A stretch of DNA of 64,000 nt from Haloactinospora alba. GTDB lineage: Bacteria; Actinomycetota; Actinomycetes; Streptosporangiales; Streptosporangiaceae. Both the position numbers and the translations under genes were made by a program. The notes below the pieces were generated by a model, which worked only from the letters and a program-made list of their open reading frames with translations, was not told the origin of the DNA and did not search any database. Each line of letters starts with the position of its first letter. Positions within the stretch are counted from its first letter, which is position 1. The stretch spans positions 1,349,501-1,413,500 of the forward strand of contig NZ_VFQC01000001.1 of assembly GCF_006717075.1 (NCBI RefSeq), in the 5' to 3' direction. This document shows, piece after piece, positions 7,671 through 17,463 of the stretch.

Positions 7671-8912
7671 GTGAGTACCGCATACGAGGCCGCCTCGGCC
7701 ACACACGCACCTGAGGTTGTTCTCGGAGTCGGTGCGGGTATCGCCGCTTACAAGTCGTGCGAACTGCTCCGGCTCCTCACCGAGTCCGGTTACGGGGTCC
7801 GGGTGGTCCCGACTCCCGACGCGCTGCGGTTCGTGGGAGAGGCCACCTGGGCCGCTCTCTCCGGGCGCCCCGCTGCGCAGGAGGTATGGGACACGGTCCA
7901 TCAGGTCGAACACGTTCGTGTCGGACAGAACGCGGACCTGATCGTCGTGGCGCCCGCTACCGCCGATCTGCTCGCCAGGGCCGCGCACGGTCGCGCTGAT
8001 GACCTCCTCACCAACACTCTGCTGACCGCCCGGTGTCCGGTCCTCTTCGCACCGGCGATGCACACCGAGATGTGGGAGCATCCCGCAACACAAGCTAACG
8101 TGGCAACTCTGCGTGAGCGCGGTGCGGTGGTGCTGGATCCCGCCTCAGGGCGTCTGACAGGGACCGACACGGGACGTGGCCGCCTCCCGGAGCCGGAGGA
8201 GATCCACGCCGTATCCCAACGGTTGCTGAACCGGGGAAACCTGCCTGCGGACCTGAGAGGGTGCCGAGTGCTGATCACGGCCGGTGGGACCCGGGAGCCC
8301 ATCGACCCGGTCCGCTATCTCGGGAACCATTCCTCGGGCCGGCAGGGGTACGCGTTCGCGGAGACCGCGTTGGCACGGGGAGCCGAGGTCACCGTGGTCT
8401 CGGCGAACGTCACACTCCCCGACCCCGCTGGCGCCACCGTCCGCCGGGTCGGATCCGCCGCAGAGCTACGGGAAGCCGTACTGCAGGAGCGGTCCGGAGC
8501 CGACGTGATCGTGATGGCCGCGGCGGTGGCGGACTTTCGCCCGGTGAACAGCGCTGAGGGCAAGCTCAAGAAGGACGGTGCGCAACCGCAACCGGTCGCG
8601 CTGGCCCAGAACCCGGACATCCTCGCCGAGATCTCCCAGGATCGTACGCACAGTAGTCAGGTCGTGGTGGGTTTCGCTGCGGAGACGGAGGACGTGCTTG
8701 GAAACGGCAGGTCCAAGCTCGCGGCGAAGGGCTGTGACCTGCTGGTTGTGAACCGTGTGGGGGAGGGCCGCGCTTTCGGGACCACGGACAACCAGGTGGC
8801 GGTCCTCAGCGCTGACGGTTCCGTCGCCGACATTCCGCTCTCCGAAAAAGCGGACATCGCAGACCGGGTGTGGGACTCCGTCGTCGAGCGTGTCACGAAC
8901 GACGCGTCCTGA
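7671..8912 (+). CDS. coaBC: Bifunctional phosphopantothenoylcysteine decarboxylase/phosphopantothenate-cysteine ligase
   Basis: A 413-residue fusion carrying two consecutive steps of coenzyme A synthesis. The N-terminal half is the FMN decarboxylase CoaC: GVGAGIAAYKSCEL near residue 21, the catalytic His in QVEHVRVGQNADL, the PATADLLARAAHGRADDLL loop, and PAMHTEMW. The C-terminal half is the CTP-dependent ligase CoaB: ITAGGTREPIDPVRYLGNHS near residue 202, then VSAN and MAAAVADF. Both halves look intact. GTG 7671 opens 43 bp after rpoZ. Confidence 0.94.
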   Translation: MSTAYEAASATHAPEVVLGVGAGIAAYKSCELLRLLTESGYGVRVVPTPDALRFVGEATWAALSGRPAAQEVWDTVHQVEHVRVGQNADLIVVAPATADLLARAAHGRADDLLTNTLLTARCPVLFAPAMHTEMWEHPATQANVATLRERGAVVLDPASGRLTGTDTGRGRLPEPEEIHAVSQRLLNRGNLPADLRGCRVLITAGGTREPIDPVRYLGNHSSGRQGYAFAETALARGAEVTVVSANVTLPDPAGATVRRVGSAAELREAVLQERSGADVIVMAAAVADFRPVNSAEGKLKKDGAQPQPVALAQNPDILAEISQDRTHSSQVVVGFAAETEDVLGNGRSKLAAKGCDLLVVNRVGEGRAFGTTDNQVAVLSADGSVADIPLSEKADIADRVWDSVVERVTNDAS

Positions 8913-9276
8913 CCTCCCCCGACCGGAAACTGTTGCGTGTTTGGCGACCCCGTTCCGCTGTGCGCTACGGAAAATCCCAGCACAGAACCTTTGTCAGGTT
9001 CCGTCTGGATTTTTTGCTGTGTTCTGCGTCACACTATGGTAAATGGGCTCTGAAGAGGGATTCCGTCGCCGAACATGATTCGGTTTGTCTTGTTGGGGCG
9101 GCCGAAAACGGCCGATTAACCCCCCCTGGGTCCAACGTGGACAGAGACCTCCCACTACAGTGGTCCGAGGTAATAACCCGCCGGCTCGGCGTTGGTCGAG
9201 GTGATACCGCCGTCAGACCAGCACCGAACCGGTGAGACAACTGTCAGCCAGCAGCCGCTGCAAGGAGTCACTTAAC
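8913..9276 (+). promoter_or_regulatory. Structured leader of metK
   Basis: This 364-bp gap has no gene. It holds two plausible RNA hairpins: CGGCCG-AAAA-CGGCCG (9099-9114), and a two-part stem ACCTC/GAGGT (9147-9151 with 9167-9171) closing CCACT-AC-AGTGG (9152-9163). The second sits about 105 bp before the start codon. I do not recognise a known SAM riboswitch consensus, so this is a candidate only. An AT-rich tract near 9010-9050 may hold the promoter. Confidence 0.35.
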
Positions 9277-10470
9277 GTGTCCCGTCGTCTTTTCACCTCC
9301 GAGTCGGTCACTGAAGGCCACCCCGACAAGATGGCCGACCAGATCAGTGACGCGATCCTCGACGAGATGCTCAAGGAAGACCCCAAGAGTCGGGTCGCCG
9401 TCGAGACGATGATCACCACCGGCCAGGTACACATCGCCGGTGAGGTCACCACCCAGACCTACGTCGACATTCCCGCCGTCGTCCGGCAGAAGATCCTGGA
9501 CATCGGCTACGACTCGTCGGCGAAGGGCTTCGACGGCAACTCGTGCGGCGTGTCGGTTTCCATCGATGCCCAGTCGCCCGACATCGCCCAGGGCGTGAAC
9601 ACCGCCCACGAAACCCGTGTCGAGCAGCACACGGACGAGCTGGACAAGCAGGGTGCCGGCGACCAGGGGCTGATGTTCGGCTACGCCTCCAATGAGACTC
9701 CCGAGCTCATGCCGCTGCCGATCAAGCTCGCCCACGCGCTCTCGGAGCAGCTCTCCGCCGTGCGCCGCAACGGCACCATCCCCTACCTCCGTCCCGACGG
9801 CAAGACCCAGGTCACCGTCGAGTACGAGGGCAACAAGCCGGTCCGTCTGGACACCGTGGTGCTGTCCACGCAGCACGCCCCCGACATCGACCTCGACGAA
9901 CTGCTCCAGCCCGACATCAAGGAGCACGTCATCGAGCCGATCGTGTCGCAGTACGGGCTCGAGTCCGACAACTACCAGCTGCTCGTGAACCCCACCGGCC
10001 GGTTCGAGGTCGGGGGCCCGATGGGTGACTGCGGCCTGACCGGCCGCAAGATCATCGTCGACACCTACGGCGGTTACGCCCGCCACGGTGGTGGCGCGTT
10101 CTCCGGCAAGGACCCGTCCAAGGTCGACCGGTCCGCTGCCTACGCCACCCGCTGGGTCGCCAAGAACGTCGTCGCCGCCGGTCTCGCCGACCGCTGCGAG
10201 GTCCAGACGGCCTACGCGATCGGCAAGGCCGCCCCGGTCGGTGTCTTCATCGAGACCTTCGGCACCGAGAAGGTCGCCCCCGAGGTCATCGAGAAGGCCG
10301 TCAACGAGGTCTTCGACCTGCGTGCCGGCGCGATCGCCCGCGACCTCAACCTGTTGAAGTCGATCTACTCCAAGACCGCCTCCTACGGCCACTTCGGCCG
10401 TCAGGAAGCGGAGTTCAGCTGGGAGAAGACGGACCGCGCGGAGGCCCTGAAGGCCGCCGTGGGCGCCTAA
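9277..10470 (+). CDS. metK: S-adenosylmethionine synthetase
   Basis: A 397-residue enzyme making S-adenosylmethionine from methionine and ATP. Signatures in order are [18 protein letters not shown] near residue 6, [12 protein letters not shown] near 127, and the glycine-rich phosphate loop [19 protein letters not shown] near 271. The C-terminus SYGHFGR is typical. GTG 9277 was chosen because AAGGAG (9262-9267) lies 9 bp upstream; an in-frame earlier start at 9232 lacks one. Codon use is strongly biased to C-ending codons, as in highly expressed genes. Confidence 0.95.
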   Translation: MSRRLFTSESVTEGHPDKMADQISDAILDEMLKEDPKSRVAVETMITTGQVHIAGEVTTQTYVDIPAVVRQKILDIGYDSSAKGFDGNSCGVSVSIDAQSPDIAQGVNTAHETRVEQHTDELDKQGAGDQGLMFGYASNETPELMPLPIKLAHALSEQLSAVRRNGTIPYLRPDGKTQVTVEYEGNKPVRLDTVVLSTQHAPDIDLDELLQPDIKEHVIEPIVSQYGLESDNYQLLVNPTGRFEVGGPMGDCGLTGRKIIVDTYGGYARHGGGAFSGKDPSKVDRSAAYATRWVAKNVVAAGLADRCEVQTAYAIGKAAPVGVFIETFGTEKVAPEVIEKAVNEVFDLRAGAIARDLNLLKSIYSKTASYGHFGRQEAEFSWEKTDRAEALKAAVGA

Positions 10471-10490
10471 CTCCGGAGTTTTTCCGCCAT

Positions 10491-10538
10491 ACGCGGGTGG
10501 GCGTGCCTCTACCAGCACGGGGGTGCGCCCACCCGCGT
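10491..10538 (+). terminator. metK terminator
   Basis: A 13-bp perfect stem, ACGCGGGTGGGCG (10491-10503) with CGCCCACCCGCGT (10526-10538), encloses a smaller GCAC-GGGG-GTGC hairpin. It begins 20 bp after metK. Only a short TT follows, as is common in GC-rich actinomycetes. Confidence 0.8.
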
Positions 10539-11116
10539 TTGTGTCCGCTGTCGCCTGCGCTTCCCACGTGGATGGGCAGCACCACACACCCTCCTCGGCA
10601 GAGGAGGGAGACGAACAGTGCGGAAAAGCCGTTTCTGTCACAAGTCTCGCCGTACGTGGAGATCTGGATACGCTCGGTTAGCCCCAGAGTGGCACCGAAC
10701 GCGCTCGGAACGGTGGTAACGCTGCACTTGGGGATCCCCTGCAGTCCGTTCACCCCGCTGACAGAGGGTCAGGGCAAGCCAACGGGGCGCGTCATAACTG
10801 GACAGAGGCGGAAAGCAAAGTAATACGGCCTTCCGGCGCCGGGCACCGTGAACCGCTACCCACAACACTATCGAAATAATCGGGTTGGAGCATCCAGATT
10901 CATTGGGATGCATCACCAATGAGGCGCTTCGTGGTAGCGATACCCGGTTCTCGTCACGTGCGGATGGACGACATTACGCACGACCGGAAGGCGGTGTGGC
11001 TGTCGACCAGGGCGTGCACCCGTCGTCGCGGCCGGTGTTGTGGCGTTGGTCACCTCCGGGGTGTTGGCGGGATCGGGGGTCGCCCGCAGGGTCGGTTTCG
11101 CTTCGGCTCACAAGAG
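10539..11116 (+). other. Gene-free region upstream of the Rieske gene
   Basis: About 580 bp with no convincing gene on either strand. One dyad, CATTGG (10901-10906) with CCAATG (10916-10921), stands in a locally AT-richer patch (10860-10925) and could be a promoter or protein-binding site. Nothing else is recognisable. Confidence 0.4.
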
Positions 11117-11133
11117 TACTACAGTTCGTAGTA
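11117..11133 (+). promoter_or_regulatory. Perfect dyad TACTAC-N5-GTAGTA upstream of the Rieske gene
   Basis: TACTACAGTTCGTAGTA is an inverted repeat with 6-bp arms and a 5-bp spacer, 32 bp before the Rieske start codon. Close variants occur at 48272-48288 (before ctaB) and, on the other strand, 52005-52021 (at the ctaA start). Shared sequence and position suggest an operator or an unusual promoter element. Confidence 0.55.
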
Positions 11134-11165
11134 ATCTATGGTGCACAGCCGAAGGGAGCGGTGTG

Positions 11166-11591
11166 ATGGATCCGGAGAAGCCCCGGCCCTGCGGGATGAC
11201 CCGGCGGCGGATGCTGGGGGCCACCGGAGCTGCCGGGGCTGTTGCGGCTGGCGCGGGTGCCTGCTCCTCGACGAACGAGCCGCAGCCACAGGATTCCCTG
11301 CGCGGGACGGTAGTCGCCCAGACATCGGACGTTCCTCAGGGGAGCGGGACGGTCCTGGTCGACGACAAGCTGGTGCTAACCCAACCGGAGCAGGGGGAGT
11401 TCCAGGCCTACAGCGCGGTGTGCACACACGCTGGATGCACGATCCAGGAGGTGACGGAGCGCATCCGCTGTCTCTGCCACGGCAGCGAGTTCGACATAGC
11501 CACCGGTGAGGTGGTGGCGGGCCCCGCCAACGACCCCCTGGAGAAGTTCACCGTCTCCGTGGACGGCACTGACATCACCCTGGAAGATTGA
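11166..11591 (+). CDS. Twin-arginine exported Rieske [2Fe-2S] lipoprotein
   Basis: A 141-residue extracytoplasmic electron carrier. The N-terminus is a Tat signal (MTRRRMLGATGAAG) ending in a lipobox-like AGAC with Cys about residue 33, so the mature protein is probably lipid-anchored outside the membrane. The Rieske cluster ligands are CTHAGC (about 89-94) and CLCHGS (about 108-113). It is not the Rieske subunit of the bc1 complex, which has membrane helices. The partner oxidoreductase is unknown. ATG 11166 has AAGGGAG 6 bp upstream. The dyad shared with ctaA and ctaB points to a role linked to the respiratory chain; that is inference. Confidence 0.88.
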   Translation: MDPEKPRPCGMTRRRMLGATGAAGAVAAGAGACSSTNEPQPQDSLRGTVVAQTSDVPQGSGTVLVDDKLVLTQPEQGEFQAYSAVCTHAGCTIQEVTERIRCLCHGSEFDIATGEVVAGPANDPLEKFTVSVDGTDITLED

Positions 11592-11617
11592 CTCCCCGGC
11601 TGGTCGGCGATGACGGC

Positions 11618-12790
11618 TCAGGCGCCGTCCCCGTCACCGCTGTCCAGCGCTTCGGCTCCGCCCGTGCCATCATCGGACACTCCGTTCGTTCGGCTGGGCC
11701 GGCCTGTGGTGCGGAAGGCCGAGGCCGGCCACATCGCGGCGTAGGAGGAGCCCTCGCTGCTCTCGGTCAGCTCGGTGCGCATGCGTGGAAGCGACTCGGG
11801 GAAGGCCGTCTGCAGGAAACCGATCAGATGCTCTCGCAGGTCGCAGCACAGGTCCCAGCGTGCGTCCGAGTCGGCGGTTGTCACGACTATGCGCAGCTGG
11901 ACCAGGCCGTTCTCCAGGATCTCGGTTGCTTGCATCGACCAACGGCGACCGTCCCACAGCGGATGCTGCGAGATGTAGGAACCGGCTTCCTCCCGTACCC
12001 GGTCGATCGGGGTCTTCCAGTCCACACGCAGCATCACGGTTCCCGTTATCGCTGTGCCCTCCTTGGTCCAGTTCTCGAAGGGCTTGGTGGTGAAGTCCGA
12101 CACGGGGACCACGAGCCTGCGCTCGTCCCAGATCCGTAGCGTCACCGTGGTGAGGGTCAGCTGTTCGACCCTGGCCCATTCCCCCTCGAACACGATGACG
12201 TCGTTGATGCGCAGCGTGTCGTTGAACGCGAGCTGTAGTCCGGAGAAGAGGTTGCCGAGGGTGGACTGCGCGGCGATACCCACGACGACGCTGAGCAGGC
12301 CAGCGGAGGCCAACAGTCCCGCGCCCAGTGCCCGTACACCCTCGAAGGTGAACAGTACCGCCGTGACGGCCAGGAACCCGATGAGCGTAGCCACGACCCG
12401 GCGCAGCAGACGGACCTGGGTCTGCAACCGCCGCGCTTTGCGGTCGGCGTCCCCGTTGCGGTAGGAGAGCCTGCTCAGAACGGTGTCGGTGACGCCGTAG
12501 GCCGCGGTGAGGGCGAGCCAGGTCAGCGCGCCGATCATCGCGATCTCCATGCCGTGCTGGATCGGACCGTAGAGTGACGCGTCCTCCATCTCGGCGCGTG
12601 CGGGCAGGGCGAGATTGATCCCGATGACCACCGCCGCCGCGTACGCGGAGTACCGGCACCGGTGGACGAGCGGGCCGGCCAAGGGCTGGATCTTGGCCAA
12701 CTGACGGCTGAGCACCCAGTGCGCCACAGTGACCAGGAGGACTGAGGCCGCCACTGAGACGCCGAGCCCGACCCAGTGCGTGATATTCAC
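11618..12790 (-). CDS. MscS-family mechanosensitive ion channel
   Basis: A 390-residue membrane channel probably releasing solutes on hypo-osmotic shock. Three or four N-terminal membrane helices (about residues 5-25, 48-70, 88-112, 140-165) lead to the pore helix ALGAGLLASAGLLSVVVGIA and the signature SALQS-like segment AQSTLGNLFSGLQLAF (about 183-198). The beta domain (NDVIVFEG, VEQLTLTTVTLRIWD) and a mixed cytoplasmic domain follow. GTG 12790 was chosen because GAGGGGATTTCC precedes it; an open frame from 12829 has no ribosome site. It converges with the Rieske gene, 26 bp apart. Confidence 0.9.
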   Translation of the reverse strand: MNITHWVGLGVSVAASVLLVTVAHWVLSRQLAKIQPLAGPLVHRCRYSAYAAAVVIGINLALPARAEMEDASLYGPIQHGMEIAMIGALTWLALTAAYGVTDTVLSRLSYRNGDADRKARRLQTQVRLLRRVVATLIGFLAVTAVLFTFEGVRALGAGLLASAGLLSVVVGIAAQSTLGNLFSGLQLAFNDTLRINDVIVFEGEWARVEQLTLTTVTLRIWDERRLVVPVSDFTTKPFENWTKEGTAITGTVMLRVDWKTPIDRVREEAGSYISQHPLWDGRRWSMQATEILENGLVQLRIVVTTADSDARWDLCCDLREHLIGFLQTAFPESLPRMRTELTESSEGSSYAAMWPASAFRTTGRPSRTNGVSDDGTGGAEALDSGDGDGA

Positions 12791-12982
12791 GGAAATCCCC
12801 TCGGGTAGGGACGAAAAGACCAGTAACACGTCTAAGGTAGACCATCACGATGCAAAATCGTGACGTCCGGTGCGTGACGACAAGCATGCCCACCGTCTGC
12901 CCGTTGCCCGTGTTCCTGCTGTGGGGAAGCGGTCGACCGGCTGCCCCGCGCCGGAAACGTGGTCTCCTGGGACTGTGTGGCC

Positions 12983-12997
12983 CAGGAACGGTTCCTG
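12983..12997 (+). promoter_or_regulatory. 15-bp palindrome upstream of uvrC
   Basis: CAGGAAC-G-GTTCCTG is a perfect dyad ending 16 bp before the uvrC start codon. It could be an operator or a short hairpin in the leader. It does not match the actinobacterial LexA box (CGAAC-N4-GTTCG). Confidence 0.3.
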
Positions 12998-13013
12998 CGA
13001 CCACAATGGGAGT

Positions 13014-15008
13014 ATGAACCCCGACCTTCGGCCCACTCCCGGTTCGATACCGACCTCGCCCGGTGTCTACCGCTTCCGTGACGAACACCACCGGGTCATC
13101 TACGTCGGCAAGGCCAAGAACCTGCGCGCGCGGCTGTCCTCGTACTTCCAGGACCCCGCTGGGCTGCACCCGCGGACCCAGGCCATGGTCTCCGCCGCGG
13201 CCGACGTCGACTGGACACTGGTCGGGACCGAGGTGGAGGCACTGCAGCTGGAGTACTCCTGGATCAAGGAGTACGACCCACGGTTCAACGTGCGCTACCG
13301 CGACGACAAGAGCTATCCCTACCTCGCTGTGACCCTGGACGAGGAGGTGCCCCGTGTCCAGGTCATGCGCGGGGCGAAACGCAGCGGGACCCGCTATTTC
13401 GGACCGTACGGCCACGCGTGGGCCATCCGGGAAACCGTGGACCTGCTGCTGCGGGTCTTCCCGGTACGCACCTGTTCGGCGGGAGTCTACCGTAGCGCCC
13501 GCAGCAGCGGACGGCCCTGTCTCCTCGGTTACATCGGCAAGTGTTCGGCCCCGTGCGTCGGTCGGATCGACACCAGTGAGCACCGGGCGTTGGCGGAGGA
13601 CTTCTGCTCCTTCATGGCCGGCGACGCGAACCGGTTCATCCGTCGCCTGGAGAAGGAGATGCGCGAGGCCGCGCAGGAGCAGGATTACGAGCGGGCCGCA
13701 CGCCTCCGGGACGACATCCAGGCGCTGCGCACCGCTCTGGAGAAACAGGCCGTTGTACTCGGGGAGTCCACGGACTGCGACGTGATAGCGCTTTCCCAGG
13801 ACGAGCTGCAGGCCGCCGCCCAGGTCTTCTACGTCCGTGGAGGGCGGATCCGAGGGCAGCGGGGATGGGTCGTGGACAAGGTCGAGGACGTCGACACCGG
13901 CCAGTTGGTCGAACGTTTCCTGGCCCAGACGTACGGCGGGGGTGAGAGTTCCGACAGTTCCCGAGACGTCCCGCGTGAGGTCCTCGTCTCCGACGCGCCC
14001 TCCGACCACGGGGCCGTCGCCGCCTGGCTCGGTGAGCTGCGGGGCGCGGCCGTCGAGGTTCGGGTGCCACAGCGCGGCGACAAGAAGACCCTGATGGAAA
14101 CCGTCCACAAGAACGCCGAACAGACCCTTACCCGGCACAAGACACAGCGCGCCGGCGATCTGACGACCCGGAGCCGCGCCCTCGAGGAGATCCAGGAAGC
14201 GCTCGGCCTGGACGAAGCGCCGCTGCGGATCGAGTGCTACGACATCTCCAACCTGATGGGGGAACACGTCGTGGCGTCCATGGTGGTGTTCGAGGACGGC
14301 CTGGCGCGCAAGTCGGAGTACCGCCGGTTCAACGTGCGCGGTTCCGCGGGCGCGGATGACACGGGGTCGATGTACGAGGTCCTCACCCGCAGGTTCAGCC
14401 GTTACCTGGACAGCGCGAAGAAAGCGGGGGAGGCAGGCGGCGCCGTCAGTACCGGGGACGGTCCAGAAACCGTGAAGCCCTCCTCCGAAACCGGGGGCGG
14501 GACCGAGGGGGCGTTTGCCTATCCCCCTAACCTGGTGGTGGTGGACGGCGGACGTCCGCAGGTACAGGCGGCGCGACGCGCCCTGGACGAGCTCGGCATC
14601 TCCGATATCGCGGTGTGCGGTCTGGCCAAACGCTTGGAGGAGGTGTGGCTTCCGGAGGAAGAGGACCCCGTCATCCTGCCGCGAGCGGGGGAGGGGCTGT
14701 ACCTGTTGCAGCGGGTGCGTGACGAGGCGCACCGGTTCGCTGTTACCTACCACCGGCAGAAACGCGCGAAGGCTCTGACGGGAAGCGCTCTGGACGATGT
14801 TCCCGGGTTGGGGCCCGCGCGGCGTAATGCTCTGTTGAAACACTTCGGATCGGTGAAGAAGCTGGCGGCGGCCAGTCAGGAGGAGATCGCGCAGGTCCAG
14901 GGGATCGGACCGGCTATCGCCGCGGCTATCCACGCGAAGCTAACCGGCGACACGGAGGACGATTCCTCCCGTTCGGCCGGCAAGAGGGAGTCAGAAAATG
15001 GGGGGTAA
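13014..15008 (+). CDS. uvrC: Excinuclease ABC subunit C
   Basis: A 664-residue nuclease making both incisions in nucleotide excision repair. Order: GIY-YIG domain with PGVYRF and [14 protein letters not shown] (about residues 16-42); UVR coiled coil contacting UvrB (about 205-240, [18 protein letters not shown]); the RNase H-like C-terminal nuclease domain starting at [15 protein letters not shown] (about 405); and a double helix-hairpin-helix at the C-terminus (about 595-655, [13 protein letters not shown] and [11 protein letters not shown]). ATG 13014 begins the conserved N-terminus; the frame is open further upstream without a domain. Its last 11 bp overlap rapZ, so the two are co-translated. 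Confidence 0.94.
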   Translation: MNPDLRPTPGSIPTSPGVYRFRDEHHRVIYVGKAKNLRARLSSYFQDPAGLHPRTQAMVSAAADVDWTLVGTEVEALQLEYSWIKEYDPRFNVRYRDDKSYPYLAVTLDEEVPRVQVMRGAKRSGTRYFGPYGHAWAIRETVDLLLRVFPVRTCSAGVYRSARSSGRPCLLGYIGKCSAPCVGRIDTSEHRALAEDFCSFMAGDANRFIRRLEKEMREAAQEQDYERAARLRDDIQALRTALEKQAVVLGESTDCDVIALSQDELQAAAQVFYVRGGRIRGQRGWVVDKVEDVDTGQLVERFLAQTYGGGESSDSSRDVPREVLVSDAPSDHGAVAAWLGELRGAAVEVRVPQRGDKKTLMETVHKNAEQTLTRHKTQRAGDLTTRSRALEEIQEALGLDEAPLRIECYDISNLMGEHVVASMVVFEDGLARKSEYRRFNVRGSAGADDTGSMYEVLTRRFSRYLDSAKKAGEAGGAVSTGDGPETVKPSSETGGGTEGAFAYPPNLVVVDGGRPQVQAARRALDELGISDIAVCGLAKRLEEVWLPEEEDPVILPRAGEGLYLLQRVRDEAHRFAVTYHRQKRAKALTGSALDDVPGLGPARRNALLKHFGSVKKLAAASQEEIAQVQGIGPAIAAAIHAKLTGDTEDDSSRSAGKRESENGG

Positions 15009-15897
15009 CGACACGGTGCGCGGTCTCAGCGGGGCGCTCCCGCCGGAGATCGTCATCGTCACGGGGATGTCCGGAGCTGGCCGGAGCACGGCCGCGCGGG
15101 CTCTGGAGGATCTGGACTGGTTCGTTGTGGACAATCTCCCGCCAGGATTGCTGCCCACCATGATCGATCTGGCGGGACGTACCCAGGGAGCCGTTCCACG
15201 CGTCGCAGCGGTCGTCGACGTGCGGAGCATGGCGTTCAGCGAGGATCTGCTGTCCATAGTCGAGGAACTGCGCGGCCGGGGGATCGCAGCGCGTTCCGTG
15301 TTCCTCGAAGCCAGCGACGAGGCGCTGGTGCGCCGTTTCGAGAGTGTCCGGCGGCCACACCCGTTACAGGGTGACAACCGGCTGACCGACGGGATCTCCC
15401 GTGAGAGGGAAACGCTGCGGGCGATCCGCGGCGAGGCGGACCTGGTGATCGACACCTCACAGCTCAACGTCCACCAGCTCAAGGCCAAAGTGATCGCGTT
15501 CTTCGGTGAGGCCCAGGAAGAGCGGCCGCACGCCAACGTTGTCTCGTTCGGTTACAAGAACGGGCTCCCGGTGGACGCGGACCTCGTGGTGGACTGCCGT
15601 TTCCTGCCCAACCCCCACTGGGTTCCGGAACTGCGTCAGTTCAACGGGTGCGACGCTCCGGTGCGCGAGTACGTCCTGGCGCAGAACGGTGCCAAGGAGA
15701 TGCTGGACGCCTATACGGAGGTGCTGCGTGTCCTCGTCCCCGGATACCAACGGGAGGGCAAGCACTACATGACCCTGGCCGTGGGGTGCACCGGCGGGCA
15801 GCACCGCAGCGTGGCCATGGCGGAGCAGTTCGGAGAACGGCTGCGTGAGCAGGGGGTGGACGTGAACGTTTCCCATCGCGACGTGGGTCAGGAATGA
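14998..15897 (+). CDS. rapZ: RNase adapter RapZ / nucleotide-binding protein YvcJ family
   Basis: A 299-residue P-loop protein. The Walker A motif is GMSGAGRST near residue 24, with Arg in the place of the usual Lys-Ser, a common form in actinobacteria. [11 protein letters not shown] and DVRS follow. The C-terminal domain has the conserved [10 protein letters not shown] near residue 264. In enterobacteria RapZ controls a small RNA in amino-sugar metabolism; the actinobacterial role is not established. It overlaps uvrC by 11 bp and precedes yvcK and whiA, a conserved trio. Confidence 0.93.
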   Translation: MGGNDTVRGLSGALPPEIVIVTGMSGAGRSTAARALEDLDWFVVDNLPPGLLPTMIDLAGRTQGAVPRVAAVVDVRSMAFSEDLLSIVEELRGRGIAARSVFLEASDEALVRRFESVRRPHPLQGDNRLTDGISRERETLRAIRGEADLVIDTSQLNVHQLKAKVIAFFGEAQEERPHANVVSFGYKNGLPVDADLVVDCRFLPNPHWVPELRQFNGCDAPVREYVLAQNGAKEMLDAYTEVLRVLVPGYQREGKHYMTLAVGCTGGQHRSVAMAEQFGERLREQGVDVNVSHRDVGQE

Positions 15898-16029
15898 CAC
15901 GTGGCTCCGCGGTCTCCGCACCGGATAGCCCAGCAGCCCCAGCATCTCTAGGATTGTTCCATCTGCCGGTCGGCACGTCCGGTGCCGTGATCGGCTTCGG
16001 CGCACGTAGGTGAGGTTAGGCAGGCGCGG

Positions 16030-17028
16030 ATGCCAGGGACGACGCACCAGCTGGACGGGGAAGACACAAGCGCCGGCTCGGACGGGACGGCCTCCCCGCG
16101 AGTGGTAGCGCTGGGTGGTGGACATGGGCTGCATGCCTCCTTATCGGCGCTGCGTCGGGTCACCGCGGATGTCACCGCTGTGGTGACCGTCGCCGACGAC
16201 GGCGGCTCGAGTGGCCGGCTCCGCCGGGAGCTCGGCGTGCTGCCGCCCGGGGACCTGCGCATGGCACTGTCAGCGTTGTGCGGCGACGACGAGTGGGGGC
16301 ACACGTGGAGCGAGGTCATCCAGCACCGCTTCCGTTCCACGGGTGAGCTGCACGGCCACACGGTCGGCAACCTGCTCATCGTGGCCCTGTGGGAACTCCT
16401 CGGCGACTCCGTCGCCGGACTGGACTGGGTGGGCCAGCTCCTGGGCGCCCACGGCCGTGTGCTCCCGATGTCCTCCATCCCCCTGGAGATCGCCGCCGAG
16501 GTTGAGGGGGAGGACCCGAAACGCCCGTTCGACGTGACGACGGTACGCGGTCAGGTTGCTTGCGCCAGCACCCGAGGGCGGGTGCGCTCGGTGTCCCTGG
16601 TTCCGGAGAAGCCCCCGGCCTCGCCCCAGGCGGTCAAAGCGATCAGGGAGGCGGACTGGATCGTCTTCGGTCCCGGTTCGTGGTTCACGAGCGTCCTGCC
16701 GCACCTGCTGGTGCCGGAGTTGGCCGAGGCGCTGGTGACGTCCCCCGCACGGCGTGCTGTGACGTTGAACCTGTCGCCGCAACAGGGGGAGACCGACGGT
16801 TTCCGCCCCGAGACGCACCTTGAGGTTCTGGCTGCCCACGCCCCCGGCCTGAACGTGGACGTGGTGCTGGCTGACACGGGAACGGTGCAGGAGGTCGAAC
16901 CGCTGCGCGACGCGGTGGCGGATCTCGGCGGGCGTCTGGTGCTCGCCGATGTCAGCGCGCAGGACGGGGCACCGCATCACGACTCGGAAGCGCTGGCCAC
17001 GGTGTTCCGGAAGGTCTTCGCCTGCTGA
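16030..17028 (+). CDS. yvcK: YvcK/CofD-like gluconeogenesis factor
   Basis: A 332-residue protein of the YvcK family, which binds UDP-sugars and affects cell-wall precursor supply and growth on gluconeogenic carbon. The nucleotide-binding start is VVALGGGHGLHASLSALR near residue 25, followed by VTVADDGGSSGRLRRELG. HTVGNLL and IVFGPGSWFTSVLPHL are further family marks. The first 22 residues are an unconserved acidic tail. Usually yvcK is followed directly by whiA; here a DUF488 gene stands between. Confidence 0.92.
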   Translation: MPGTTHQLDGEDTSAGSDGTASPRVVALGGGHGLHASLSALRRVTADVTAVVTVADDGGSSGRLRRELGVLPPGDLRMALSALCGDDEWGHTWSEVIQHRFRSTGELHGHTVGNLLIVALWELLGDSVAGLDWVGQLLGAHGRVLPMSSIPLEIAAEVEGEDPKRPFDVTTVRGQVACASTRGRVRSVSLVPEKPPASPQAVKAIREADWIVFGPGSWFTSVLPHLLVPELAEALVTSPARRAVTLNLSPQQGETDGFRPETHLEVLAAHAPGLNVDVVLADTGTVQEVEPLRDAVADLGGRLVLADVSAQDGAPHHDSEALATVFRKVFAC

Positions 17029-17085
17029 GGGAACGCCGCGTTTCCCGGTTCAGTTTCCGCTGGGAACTGTGGGAAGTATGAGGGT

Positions 17086-17463
17086 ATGTACGGTATTGCC
17101 CTGTGCCGAGTGCAGGACGCCCGTGGTGTGCCACGCCGGCACGACCACGGCAGCGTGTTTCTCGTTGACCGGCTCTGGCCGCGTGGCGTCGCCAAGTCCG
17201 AGTTGGGTTTCGACGCGTGGCTCAAGGAGGTCGCGCCGAGTTCGGAGCTACGGTCGTGGTTCGGCCACGATCCCCGGCGCTGGGAGGAGTTCGTGGTCCG
17301 TTACCGGGCCGAGCTGGACACGCGTCCCGAGGCGTTGCGCCCCATCGTCGATGCTCTGGGTCGGGGGCCGGTTACTTTGTTATACGCGGCTAAGGACACG
17401 GAACACAACCACGCGGTGGTACTGCGCGACTATCTGTGTGAGATTGTGAAAGAGGCCGGGTGA
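17086..17463 (+). CDS. DUF488 family protein
   Basis: A 125-residue single-domain protein of the DUF488 family, whose function is unknown. The family marks are VFLVDRLWPRGVAKSEL (about residues 26-42), WLKEVAPSSELRSWFGHDP, and the C-terminal LLYAAKDTEHNHAVVL. It is not a known partner of yvcK or whiA and appears inserted in that conserved gene pair, 57 bp after yvcK. ATG 17086 has GAGGG just upstream. Confidence 0.85.
   Translation: MYGIALCRVQDARGVPRRHDHGSVFLVDRLWPRGVAKSELGFDAWLKEVAPSSELRSWFGHDPRRWEEFVVRYRAELDTRPEALRPIVDALGRGPVTLLYAAKDTEHNHAVVLRDYLCEIVKEAG

Noticed and set aside
10539-11116. Short open frames upstream of the Rieske gene
   Set aside because: No ribosome sites and no recognisable sequence; they change frame without conserved segments.
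11670-14933. Very long open frame on the minus strand across mscS and uvrC (more than 1000 codons)
   Set aside because: It is the antisense shadow of uvrC and mscS produced by third-position GC bias; its product is Arg/His/Gly-rich with no domain.
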